Below, one piece after another: positions 1-10,600 of a stretch of DNA of 64,000 bases. The notes beneath the pieces were generated by a model. It saw only the letters and a program-made list of their open reading frames with translations. It was not told the DNA's origin and searched no databases. Each line of letters begins with the position of its first letter. The stretch's first letter is position 1. Source of the stretch: Xanthoparmelia taractica. Lineage: Eukaryota > Ascomycota > Lecanoromycetes > Lecanorales > Parmeliaceae. Location of the stretch: contig JANQBS010000059.1 of assembly GCA_033085395.1 (NCBI GenBank), forward strand, positions 62,001 to 126,000, in the 5' to 3' direction. A program made the translations under genes and the position numbers.

Positions 1-324
1 ACCAGCCCCTCCTTTCCATTCTGAACTGTATAACCAACGCAAGAAAGACTGAGTGAGAGATAGGAAAGCTGATGTCTGATTTCCCACTGATACCGTATCC
101 AATTCGCATCTATTTGTGACGGAGGACAAGACAAGCGAGATCGATGTGTGTATGTGCTTGACAGATACGGTTGGTGGTGGGGGCGTTGAGGACATCTGTG
201 TTTGGGTTGTTAGTGGGTTGATGGTAGCAAAGAGGGCGAAGGGTGTTGGGAGTGAAGGATGAATGGAGATGGAGAGGATAGGATTGAACGAATGAAGGAA
301 AGGAAGGAAGGAAGGATATTCACC
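1..324. other. Intergenic, no gene seen
   Basis: This stretch lies downstream of the minus-strand nuclear-protein gene. It is GT-rich on the plus strand and has no open frame with recognisable protein features. It probably holds the 3' UTR of that gene. Confidence 0.5.
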
Positions 325-1291
325 TCAAGCGACCTCACCCTCGGTGTAAGTGTTGGACAAGAGCCCATCATTCACCATCTTCTGCTCCTCGGCGTCAAAA
401 GGACGATCCTCGCCCTCCTCCTCACCCTCCTCCTCACCCTCCTCCTCACCCTCCTCTGACGTGACCTTGGCGTCTCCGCCGAACAGGGACTCGCCTTCGT
501 TAGTCTCATCCGTGTGGAGCTGGGTGTTGGCAGCGTCATCGTTGTTGGCCTTGGTGGCTGCGTTGACGCCTTTCTTGGCACGTTTGGTAGGAGTTGCGTT
601 GGGATCTTTGGGCTTGTTGGGGCCGCGCTTGCGCTTGGGGGTCGGAGTGGTGACCTCGGTGGCAGCCGTGTCATTGGCAGCGTCACCATTCATGTCAGTC
701 TTGGATGCGGCGGTGGCCTTTTTGGCACGACCTTTCTTGGGAGACTCGGCGCTGGGAGTGATTTCGGTGTCGGCGTCGCCGCCTTCGGCATCGGCGGTCT
801 CGGTCTTGATGGCTTTGCCACGCTTCTTGGGAGCGGCTTTGATGGGAGTGGCTTCCTCGTCATCGTCGGCGTCGGCATTGGCGGCGGCTTTGGCCTTGCC
901 TTTCTTGGGAGTGTTAGTGGTGGAGGCGGCATCCATGGTTGCACCATTCATGAGCTTCTTCTTGACGACTAGCCAAGAGGCGTTGGCTGATTTGCCGTTG
1001 GCGAAGCCGGCGAGTTGAGCAAGCTTGTCCGTGTCGATCTGAGAGGAGGGGTTAGCTTCCCTCGTGTTTAGCAGAAATGAAAGAGGGCCAAGTGAGGTGC
1101 GGGAAGATGGCTCGTCCAAACGAGATGCGAGCGTTGGACAGAGGCAAAGTTGTTGGAATCAAGCGTTGAAGCAAATGGTGGTTGAAAAAATGGCGACGTT
1201 GACTCACTTTCATCGCTTCGGCGCTCTGGAAGCACTGGAACGCCTTTGAGATAATCTCCATGTCACGAGTGGTAAGCTTCAAGTCGGACAT
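325..1291 (-). CDS. AT-hook-like, Lys-rich nuclear protein with acidic tail
   Basis: Two exons, 1291-1208 and 1038-325, with a GTGAGT...CAG intron of phase 0, give about 265 residues. I chose the start at 1291 (MSDLKL) over an in-frame Met 18 nt upstream because the short N-terminal block (TTRDMEIISKAFQC... then DTDKLAQLAGF) reads as a small ordered domain. The rest is low complexity: repeated PKKG/PKKRGK lysine clusters, one AT-hook-like KRKRGPNKPKDP segment, and a C-terminal tail built of EEGEEEGE repeats. This composition suggests a chromatin or DNA-associated nuclear protein, which is inference. No catalytic motif is visible. The acidic tail is encoded by a 9-bp tandem repeat. Confidence 0.75.
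415..456. repeat. 9-bp tandem repeat (CCTCCTCAC) coding the acidic tail
   Basis: About four to five copies of a CCTCCTCAC-type unit lie inside the preceding gene. They translate on the minus strand to the Glu-Glu-Gly repeats of its tail. Copy number could vary between isolates. Confidence 0.8.
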
Positions 1292-1749
1292 CTTGGCGTG
1301 TTTGTGCAATTTTGTTGGGGAATTTGACTGTAGATGGAAGGTAGGTCAAAGAATGGTGGAAGGTAAAGAGTTGTGGTGAGCTAGAAAGAATGATTGTTGC
1401 GAGGAAGATGAGGTTGGTCGATGCCCAATCTTACTAGCGCGCTTTTCACGATCTTCGAAATAAAGTGACTAGAATGTGTGTGCAATAAGTGAGAGATCAC
1501 CCTGCAGCCTCGACGGTAGCCAGAAAAAGGCGCTGAGCATTCAGTGAAGGCCTATCGAATCTTCTGGCCCTTGCCCTTCACACTATGCGCAGTTCTTCTA
1601 TTCAGCCAAGACATTGTCCGGTCCCTTTTCGCCTTAAACCAGTCGACACTCTTGTTTAGATCCTGTCATGCGGTATCCTTCCGTCACGAGTCTAAAAGTA
1701 TGTTTTGTCCCTCGACACGGAATACAGCCCGTCATAAATTGGCAACTCT
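1292..1749. other. Intergenic gap
   Basis: This holds the promoter of the AT-hook gene and the 3' flank of the next minus-strand gene. No gene or clear structural element is visible. Confidence 0.5.
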
Positions 1750-2587
1750 TCATGAATGAACGTCTCTGCTGGACTGGTCTTGAGCATTTCGTATATTTTC
1801 TAGAACTTTCTGCCACACTGCTGTCTCGACCGTCTTCCTTCGGTCGTTGCCTACAAAGAAGAGGTTCTGCTCCTTGGGTGCCCACCATGGCTTCTTTTTG
1901 GTTGAAGGGTAGTGTCGTACCCTGATCAAATTCTCAATGCCAAAGAGGGATTTGGTGGGGTGCAGCTCCGACATCGGCATCCTGGCGATGCGAAGACTTC
2001 CATAAGACTTGATGGTGGTCAAGTCGATTTCCGTGTTTGGCGGTATTTTCTGTGCCCACTTCAAAAGCTGCTCTCTTGATCTTCGAGCGAACATTGGCAG
2101 CTTTATATGGACATAAGCTACAAATGGAGCCGCATAATATGTTACATAGAGCAAAGGAATGGCTCCAGCAGCAACAACTGAGAGCCTGTGTTAGGCTTCT
2201 ATCAAGATCTTGGAAAGCTTGTACCGACCTGCAGGCGCGACCCAAGCGGGTTGTTCTGGATCATAATAGAACTTAGCTGCATTAAGCACAACGTTCGCAG
2301 TGAAGATGAAAATTGTTGTGACTTTGAGAACGCCTACGAATACAATGCGCGGTGTTCCAGCATGGTATATCAAGAGCCGCTCTGGGATGTCTATATACCC
2401 AGTCAGTCATCTTCTTCTGAAAAGATTTACCTGGTATCATACTGGGTTTCGAGGGAGTTTTATATACTGACGCGACCGACCGACGAGGTTTCAATAGGGA
2501 ACGCGCCAAAAGACTGCACCAAAGGTTTGGCCTTACGCATAAGTGGGACCGAGAGGAGCGCAGTAGATCTCTCAGCAACGGAGCCAT
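1750..2587 (-). CDS. Conserved fungal mitochondrial membrane protein
   Basis: Three exons, 2587-2431, 2390-2229 and 2177-1750, join in frame to 248 residues. Intron 1 is only 40 nt (GTAAAT...TATAG) and intron 2 is 51 nt. The first ~45 residues are rich in Arg, Ser and Leu with no acidic residues (MAPLLRDLLRSSRS...), as in a mitochondrial presequence. The core has two hydrophobic segments: VFVGVLKVTTIFIFTANVV, then AIPLLYVTYYAAPFVAYVHI. A soluble C-terminus follows. The TPRIVFVG, LPMFARRSRE and PWWAPKEQN blocks look like those I recall from uncharacterised ascomycete mitochondrial proteins. I cannot assign a function. TMEM-type assembly factors are a possible but unproven comparison. Confidence 0.75.
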
Positions 2588-2911
2588 CGCCGCATCTTCC
2601 CGGTGATTGATTATGAAGTACTGAGAAGTGAGAACTAAAGTGTGAGGATCGGTACGAGCGCGTTAAAGCGTCAAAGCGCCAGCAGCGGCTCTTTAGGCGA
2701 GACAGGGCTAGTCCTCACATGGGTCGTGATCGCGATAGCACCTCGAGAAGCTTCAATAGGAAACACTATCTGGCTTACTTTAGGGCATAACAGGAAAATA
2801 GAGTCATTTGACCTCCTTCCACGCCTTCCCGTCCTTACTACTATGATACACCGGATGGAAGTGTTCTTGCGTTGGTGAAATGAAGTCACGCTTCAACTTT
2901 CGTGGAACACG
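2588..2911. other. Divergent intergenic region
   Basis: Shared 5' region between the minus-strand membrane-protein gene and the plus-strand glutaminyl cyclase gene. No strong TATA box or repeat was seen. Confidence 0.45.
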
Positions 2912-4063
2912 ATGAAGGCAATGGTGCCATTCCTCCTCTACACATTAACGACTCTCATCTTCGTCAGCTTTTCGACAGCATATACTCAACTGTCTGATGA
3001 AGCTCTTAAGGCAATTCCTCGCCCTGGTGATGATTTCAATATCAAGAATGGCACGCTCCTCTCGCCAATACTCCAGCCTAGAGTTCCTGGTAGCCCAGGC
3101 TCTGCCGCCGTGCTCAACCACTTCGCTCAATTCTTCGGAAGCGAACTACCGGAATGGACAATCACCTACCAGAACTCCTCCACCAAGGTCGCTGTGCTGG
3201 ACAATAAGGAGATGCCATTCGTTAACATGATTGCGTCTAGAGATCCTCCCTGGTCGAGTCCTGGAGAGGTTGGCTATCTGACACTGGTCGCTCATTACGA
3301 CAGTCTAATCAAACCCGAAGGCTTCCTTGGCGCTATTGACAGTGCTGCTCCCTGTGCCATGCTTATGCACACCGCCAAGAGTCTGGAGGATGCCCTCACG
3401 AGGAAATGGGCTGGGATGGTAGAAGCTGAAGACCATGACTTCGAGGAACACAAAGGGCTACAGATTATTTTTTTGGATGGTGAGGAGGCTTTCGATACCT
3501 GGTCTGACACCGATTCGATATACGGAGCAAAGTCACTAGCTGCGGAGATGGAGTCTACTTATCATCCAGCGCTTTCAACCTACCATAACGCACTATCGAC
3601 CATCCATCTGTTTGTGCTACTCGATTTGCTGGGTTCCAGAAACCCTAAAGTCCCAAGTTACTATAAAATTACACATTGGGCATATACAAAGATGGCTGAT
3701 CTGGAAAAGCGCCTTCGCGACCAATCGCTCTTTGTGTCTTCCGGGTCTACATGGTTCTATGATCTCGACAAAAGCAATGACCGATGGATGGGTGGAATGA
3801 TTGGAGATGACCATGTACCATTCATGGCCAGAGGAGTGGACGTATTACATCTGATACCATCACCGTTCCCTCCTGTATGGCACAAAATGAGCGATGACGG
3901 CGAGCATCTGGACACGGACACCACGGAGGATTGGGCTGTGCTGGTGACAGCATTTGCTGCGGAATGGATGGATTTGGGGGACTTCATAGGCGTGAAATCA
4001 GACCATAAGAGAGCGTCGAAGGATGCTAGGGTGGAAAGAATCATCAGCAAAACAGAACTGTGA
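2912..4063 (+). CDS. Secreted glutaminyl-peptide cyclotransferase-like (M28 zinc fold)
   Basis: A single exon of 383 residues. The N-terminus has a signal peptide (hydrophobic LLYTLTTLIFVSF core, cleavage probably after the TAY region). The M28/glutaminyl cyclase metal-site pattern is visible: VAHYDS near residue 128, GAIDSAAP, FLDGEEAF near 190, and DDHVPF near 300 supplying the last His. The C-terminal LHLIPSPFPPVWHKMSDDGE segment, with the family's substrate-pocket W and H, is typical of glutaminyl-peptide cyclotransferases rather than aminopeptidases. The family converts N-terminal Gln of secretory proteins to pyroglutamate. Length fits the family. No intron is needed. The Asp in GAIDSAAP stands at the position of the usual bridging Asp. 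Confidence 0.87.
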   Translation: MKAMVPFLLYTLTTLIFVSFSTAYTQLSDEALKAIPRPGDDFNIKNGTLLSPILQPRVPGSPGSAAVLNHFAQFFGSELPEWTITYQNSSTKVAVLDNKEMPFVNMIASRDPPWSSPGEVGYLTLVAHYDSLIKPEGFLGAIDSAAPCAMLMHTAKSLEDALTRKWAGMVEAEDHDFEEHKGLQIIFLDGEEAFDTWSDTDSIYGAKSLAAEMESTYHPALSTYHNALSTIHLFVLLDLLGSRNPKVPSYYKITHWAYTKMADLEKRLRDQSLFVSSGSTWFYDLDKSNDRWMGGMIGDDHVPFMARGVDVLHLIPSPFPPVWHKMSDDGEHLDTDTTEDWAVLVTAFAAEWMDLGDFIGVKSDHKRASKDARVERIISKTEL

Positions 4064-5531
4064 GTGCGTCAGAGCCGCTCGCCGAAAATCGCTCGTCAAG
4101 CTCATATGTTATGAAGAACCTGAAGCCCATACGGAGCATTATGCGATCCCACCACTTGCGCAGCCAGTAGCCCGTATCTGCGACAGCAATCCCGCCCAAC
4201 CAGCTCAACTCAACCGTGGCCGAGGCTACCCCAAAAACCTAGAGTTGATGCATGAAAGTTTCGGTTGCTGCGATGCAGGAAGCATCTTTCCTCTAGACGG
4301 AATATATATATCCTGCTGTAAGGTTTGTGACCAAATGAGAACGCAGAGTACAAATCGTTGGACTCTTTGATTCAATATGCCGCAAAGAGACCGACTTTAC
4401 CCATTCGGATCCAGTCCTCCTACTGCGAGCCACGGAGCCAACGGTGATAGCTGCTCTCATGCGTGCAAAAGCGGAGTATCCGTCAAACCAAATATTCCAG
4501 TTGAATCATCAACCGATTGCATGCATCCCGCGTTAACATCACCGCTACGATTGGCGTTTTTGCCCTTGGGAAGATGGACATAGGATAATCGAACTAACAG
4601 TAGCTTAGCAAATGCAGTGGAACGTAACAAAGGTGCAATTTGAAACTAGACGAATGTTTCGCATAAGCCCATTGCTGGCGCAGGAAGAGCGTTCACATCT
4701 GTATTCTTTTCAAATGATGACCTTGCGTCTGGAGCTCTTTCTGTACAGTCTACTTGCGCGAAAAACCCACGAGGCCTCAATCTGCGTAGACACATTGACT
4801 CATTCGCAGCACCTCCTTTGGGTCTCCCCTTCCTTTGGGTCTCCCCTCTTTTTCAACCTTGTATGCGGAAGGATGGCAACCTGTCGAACTATTCTCATGT
4901 TTGTTTCCACAAAAAGTGGTGTTTCTCACATGAGCAGGCCACCAAGATGCAAAATTCCTTGGCGTGACCCAGTGACAAAGGAACAATTTCATTGCTTCAG
5001 TTCTTTGATTCAAATTTTAGGAGTAAACATCACACGGCTGCCCTGACGTTCCGAGCCTTTCCCTGCGATATAATCATCTCTCCTGCTGGTACCCTTTCCT
5101 TGCAAGCCTTTCCAATCAGGCATATGGAATGAATTCATTGGTAAAGCGGGCTCATTCCTTATAAAATCTGCTTATCTGTTTAAGGTGGTAAATGATGCTA
5201 GCGCCGTAGATATGTAGTTGTACAACATTTATAACGACTCCCACGAATCATGTGGGCATTATGTTGGCTCCAGTAATAGCACATATACACCTATCTAGCT
5301 ACGCGGTCGAGATGGAGATTGTGAATCCTAAAGGGTTGACGAAGCTACAACAATGATCTGCCGAATTTCCCCGCACTCAACTCCGCCGGACGCATCATTG
5401 AGCTTAAGTATTCGGCTTGGTGCGACTTCATATCTTTCATCATGAAGGCTTTTCGAGTCGCTCCCCGGACAAGCTTCAAGATCAATTATCAACCCTCTTC
5501 CCTCCCAAGAATAGTCGCAAGAACATACGCC
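4064..5531. other. Long intergenic region without a convincing gene
   Basis: About 1.5 kb with only short accidental open frames. None shows a family motif, a credible intron structure or consistent codon bias. It contains one short tandem duplication at 4814-4847. Confidence 0.55.
4814..4847. repeat. 17-bp perfect tandem duplication
   Basis: The unit TCCTTTGGGTCTCCCCT occurs twice head to tail in noncoding sequence. This is probably replication slippage. Confidence 0.85.
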
Positions 5532-7206
5532 ATGGCCCCAAACCAGAGCATACCACCTGTTCGTCCTGCCCCCAAAAACATCTTACAGACCCCGTTGCAT
5601 TTTGCATTTTGCTGACGCTTCTCGCTAGCTGAATGACCCTTCTCTTTTCAAGCAAAAGGTAGCCTACGTCAATGGAGAATGGGTCAAAGCTCGTTCTGGG
5701 AAGACCTTCGAGGTCTATGGTGAGCCTCCTTCACGAGTGCTATGGCCAGCTGCTGACGTGAACGACTGGACCCATCGACTGGCAAATTGATGGGCACATG
5801 CCCTGAATTCGAAAAGTCTGACGCCGATAGTGCCATTGCGCATGCCGCCGCAGCTTTCCCTTCTTTCCGCCAGACAACTGGCCGCCAACGGGCACGCATG
5901 CTACACAAATGGTACCAATTGATGATGGACAACCAAGAAGACTTGGCAAAGCTCATAACGTGGGAGAATGGCAAGCCAATGACTGATGCTAAGGGAGAGG
6001 TGGCATACGCAGCCAGCTTCTTTGAGTGGTTTAGCGAAGAAGCCCCTAGGGCGGACGGCGACACAATAACATCCAGTATACCGGGCAATCGAGTTTTTAC
6101 GATAAAAGAGCCAGTTGGCGTGTGCGGCCTCATAACGCCATGGAACTTTCCAGCAGCTATGATAACTCGAAAGATTGGTCCCGCCCTGGCAGCAGGCTGC
6201 ACAGTCGTTGCAAAATCACCCGGTGAAACACCTTTCACGTCCCTCGCTCTTGCTGAGCTGGCACATCGCGCTGGAATTCCCAAGGGCGTTGTCAATGTCA
6301 TCAGCGCCATGGAAAATACCGTCGAGATTGGTGAAGCTATAACCTCGAGTCCCACAGTCCGCAAAGTCTCCTTCACTGGCTCTACTAACGTCGGTAAGCT
6401 ACTCATGAAGCAATCTGCTGACGGTCTCAAGAAGCTGTCTTTCGAGCTTGGCGGTAATGCTCCGTTTATCGTTTTCGACGACGCAGACCTCGAAACCGCT
6501 GTCAATGGCGCTATTGCATGTAAATTCCGCAGCTCGGGGCAAACTTGTGTCTGCGCGAATAGGATCTACATCCAAAAAGGCATCTATGATAAATTTGCTT
6601 CTGCTTTCACTGAGAAGGTAAAAGGCTTCAAGGTTGGCGGTGGGTACGATGAGGGTGTCACCCATGGCCCTTTGATCCACGACCGTGCCGTTAGCAAAGT
6701 CGACGCTCACGTTAGAGACGCGGAGAAGAAGGGCGGAAAGGTCACTGTGGGTGGACAGAAAATGCCAAACCTAGGCTCCAATTTCTTCCAGCCGACGGTC
6801 ATTACGGGTATGAGCATGGATATGCAATTGGCTTCGGAAGAGACTTTTGGGCCTGTAGCCGGCCTCTTTCCGTTTGAGACGGAAAAGGAAGTGGTAGATA
6901 TGGCGAACAAAGCCGAAGTGGGCTTGGCAGGATACTTTTACAGCAACGATTTGCAAAGAGTGTATCGAGTTGCTGAAGCTTTGGAGGTGGGGATGGTGGG
7001 TGTTAATACGGGTTTGATCAGTGATCCCGCTGCTCCGTAAGTCTTACAGCTCGTTTGAGAGAGAACAATTGCTGATTGTAAGCAGATTTGGTGGTGTGAA
7101 GTTGAGCGGGTTCGGTCGGGAAGGCAGCAAGTACGGTATCTCCGAATACCAAATCACTAAGATGGTGACACTGGGAGGGATGGGACAGCCACTGCAAGGA
7201 TCTTGA
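5532..7206 (+). CDS. Succinate-semialdehyde dehydrogenase (NAD(P)+), ALDH superfamily
   Basis: The body of the enzyme runs from ~5763 to 7036 and from 7086 to 7206 (GTAAGT...GCAG intron, phase 2). It oxidises succinate semialdehyde to succinate in the GABA shunt. ALDH landmarks are present: TPWNFPAAM, the FTGSTNVGK cofactor loop, the FELGGNAPF general-base Glu, SSGQTCVCANR with the catalytic Cys, and KLSGFGREGSKYGISEY at the C-terminus, which is typical of GabD-type enzymes. The 5' end is uncertain. A short exon (MAPNQSIPP, 5532-5558) probably joins to LNDPSLFKQK..., then KTFEVY, before a second intron. That second intron has no canonical AG immediately before the expected DPSTGKL segment (see findings). 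The conservative minimum start is Met at 5787. Confidence 0.85.
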
Positions 7207-7695
7207 GAACGTCGTGCTGGGTCTACGATGAGATCAAAAAACTCTGTACATTATTTGTGGGATAATGAAAGCGATGTGTTGTCTGTATATACTACTAGAG
7301 TAACTTTCAAGCCTACCCGAACGTTTCCTCATCTCATAGCTATAGGAGTAAGTCTACCCTGAGCTTCTGGGACCTACACCAGGACATAGTTCAATTGTGC
7401 TGATATAGTTGGAACGGTGAGAATGACGTATATTAATTCGGCTCTAAAAATGCAGTAAGATAAAGTAGTAGTAGATCAGGAACATCTGGTTTCGAAGGCA
7501 GCAGTGCTAAGCGCGCTAAGCGCTTTGATTGGCTGGTGATCGATTAAAGCCGAGGTCCAGCGACAGTGTAACATCCACTCCATCTTGTCTCCTTCACTGC
7601 CTGCGCTGCTAGCACTATTTTCATCGGCAATGACCAGAACGCACCTGAAGCTATGAGTCCTTCAACAAGTCCCTTTGTAATGCCTTTAAAATGCC
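7207..7695. other. Intergenic region with promoter of the next gene
   Basis: Noncoding. It holds the 3' flank of the aldehyde dehydrogenase and the 5' region of the large disordered protein. A small palindromic GCGCGCTAAGCGC-type cluster lies near 7508-7525. Confidence 0.4.
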
Positions 7696-10600
7696 ATGTC
7701 TGGCCAATCTAGCGGCTCGTCCGCTCCCGCCCCAACAAGAGGTCAACCAAACGCGAAGAGAGTCAATAGCTCGAGACATGATCAAGAATCACAAGAAATC
7801 GAAAGCGAGGCGTCGGCAAACGCAAATCTGGCACAAGATGGACACCTACAATGGCGGCATAGGCCGAGGAGCTCGGGGGGTTTTCTTCTACGGACAATCC
7901 CTGCTCCTGTGGAACCAGACACAGTTCCAGATATAAAAGGAAAACGAAAGGCTGAAGAGGGAGATTTAGTTGTGCCCAAGCGTGCAAGCGCTCGTCAGAG
8001 ACACCTCCAGAAACCTTCTTTGGGAAGCTCACCGCTAGCTACAGAAGTCGTCAATGTCCATTCATCAGAACATACAGATGAAAATGGAGCTTCCGAGAAG
8101 ACCAAACGGACTTCACTTAAATCAAGTGCTAGGAAAAGCATGCACTCAAGTCTCAATAGCAATGGTACATCTGCTGGACCAGCCACCAGCACGGATCCAG
8201 CATTGCCGTCACGCGAGAGAAGCGTCATTGGCCACGATACGGACGCTACCCAGATCGTCAACCTAGCATTAAGCCTCAGCGAAAGTCGTCGCCGGAATTT
8301 TAGCAGTGGCGGCCTGCTCATACCTCGAGATGTGGTTGGAGCCAGGCGTACAATATCTTCAGGACAGCAAACGCTCGTGCTACCTAATAGCATGGGTGGG
8401 GGAAGTCTACGCCAGCATATGCAACATCAGAGACAGGTGTCTAGGAACATATCGCCAAGGTCAGGCAAGTCAGGTAGATCTCTTAGCAATAAAGGGACTG
8501 GATCCGATTCGCCACACTCGCACAGAGATCAGGTCGGGAGAATACAGTCTACGCTTCTGCCAGACTTAGATGCTGGAGTGGCCGACGGTTTTGTCTTTGA
8601 AGCCTCCGATGCTACATTATCACGCGCTGAAAAGACACGAGTTGCAATAGAATTGATGTACGAATACAGAAGGCTACTGCAATATCTTCCTCCAATACCC
8701 ACAAACTCTAAGAGCAAGCCAGCGACGAGCAAAGATGCGGCAAAGAATCAAGGTACGGCGTCGACTGACCTTGGAAGGACTTACAACCCTTTGCAGTATA
8801 TTCGCAATAGAAAGGTTCGGTTTCGTGAAAGACGACCTTTGGATGCTGAAGCAGATGGTTGGAAAGATCTCGACCGAGTGAGAGCCTGGGTGGATACAAT
8901 TGCAAGCGAGCGAGAAGACGGCCTTTCCAGAATCGACCGACGCTTCCCCTTGCCATCCCTGGACACAGTTAGCGGCGAGTATCCTCTGGCCGAGGACTTA
9001 AAAAACACAAGTGTTCCAAATTCAGCGGGCTCTCAAAGTAAAAAGGTCGGAAGGCCGCGTATGGACTGGGAATTTGCATCATGGGACTTGCTTGCGGACG
9101 CGCATTGGCTGGACCAGGATGACAATTTCGACCACATAGAAGATCATTGGGGCAGGAAGATCACTGCAGATCATCCAAATCGCAAAGCACACACGTCGAG
9201 AGCAAGTATAGGATCGAGCAGCAGCTCAGTAAGACGCTCTGAGAGTCTTGTTAGAGAACATGCGTCCCCCGATAGAGTTCGAGTACTTGCTGGTTACTCC
9301 CGTAAGGATTCTAAGGATCGAGGACGTCGAAGCTTGGACGTGCATGAGCCTAGGTCGCCATTGTCGGAAGATAACGGTTCTCGAGATCGTAAGTCTCGAT
9401 GGTCAAAGAAGCTCATCCGATCTCGAAGTTCCTCAGACTCAGACGACTCACAACAAGAAAGCCGCCGCAAACACAAACGAGGTCGTGATTACGCTGGTAG
9501 CTATGAGAATCTCGAGAGTGCCGCGTTGGAGAAGCAGATGATGGATATGCTTGCCAAGGAGGCAGAAGCCAGCCGTCATATCGTACCGACCCCGGAAGAA
9601 GACACAAGTGCCAAGGCGGATCCTGATACTAGACCTGATGACCGGGGCATGAAAGACAAACTTGGGCAGCGAGACGACAAACGCCGTCCAAATGTCCTTC
9701 AACGATTGAGAACCGACATGCCTGCTGCCGTAAAACATTCGATTTCGGCTCGGGCAAGTCTGGATGAAGAAAGACTTCACCATCGTCGCATGTCCTCAGA
9801 TGACCTCGACCTGACGGAGCCTAACTCTCCTATGGCACCCGGGATTGTGCCCAGCATTGCCATAAACCTGTCTCCGCCATCAAGTCCACCCTCGACGGTA
9901 GCCTCACCAACGAAAAAACCGACAAGCCAATTTGAGTCTTCACGGCGGAATCGTTCTCGAAGCGTGGATAGGCAAGCTATCAGCGAAAATGATCCAGATC
10001 TAAGTGACATGACGGATTTGTCGAGGCAGACGACCAATCAATCTCAACTTGTCAACATGTTGCGCAAAGAAAAAGCTATAGGGTCAAGCAATGGACTGTT
10101 TACCCCCTTCAAGAGCGAAGCTGCTGGCAATAAATACAGGCCTTTAGATGGCAACTCCTTCAAAAGCATTAAAAGTACTAGTGGATCCGACTCAAAGCTA
10201 AGAGGACTTTTCAAAGGCGGCAGGATTGCAGAGCTGGTAGGTAGCGAAGTATCTAGAGTTGGTGATATCTTTGGGAGGAAAGACAACAGCCATGCCTCTA
10301 AGGTCGCCTCTCCGGCATCAAGCTATGCAACATCAGAAGAATCAGACATGGATGATGAGGACATGAGTGGATTAGACAGTAGTCCAAAGAACGACCTGTC
10401 TCGGGCTACAACGAGAGAGGGAGGAGGAGGTCTGTCAAGAGTGTCTACAAACAGCGAGAAACCCAGGTACTACATGAGCAATCTTCCAAATTTTCGATCG
10501 TCAATCAATAGGCACGAGCAGTCCCCAGAATCGAGCAAGAGTTCTCCGGATTACGATCACATCACTCGCCAACAATTAGCACAGCGCGAAAGAGGAAGGT

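Noticed and set aside
350..1018. 222-codon frame on the plus strand opposite the AT-hook gene
   Set aside because: Antisense shadow of a repetitive coding sequence.
4612..5046. 144-codon open frame
   Set aside because: No motif, odd composition and an internal 17-bp repeat; likely chance.
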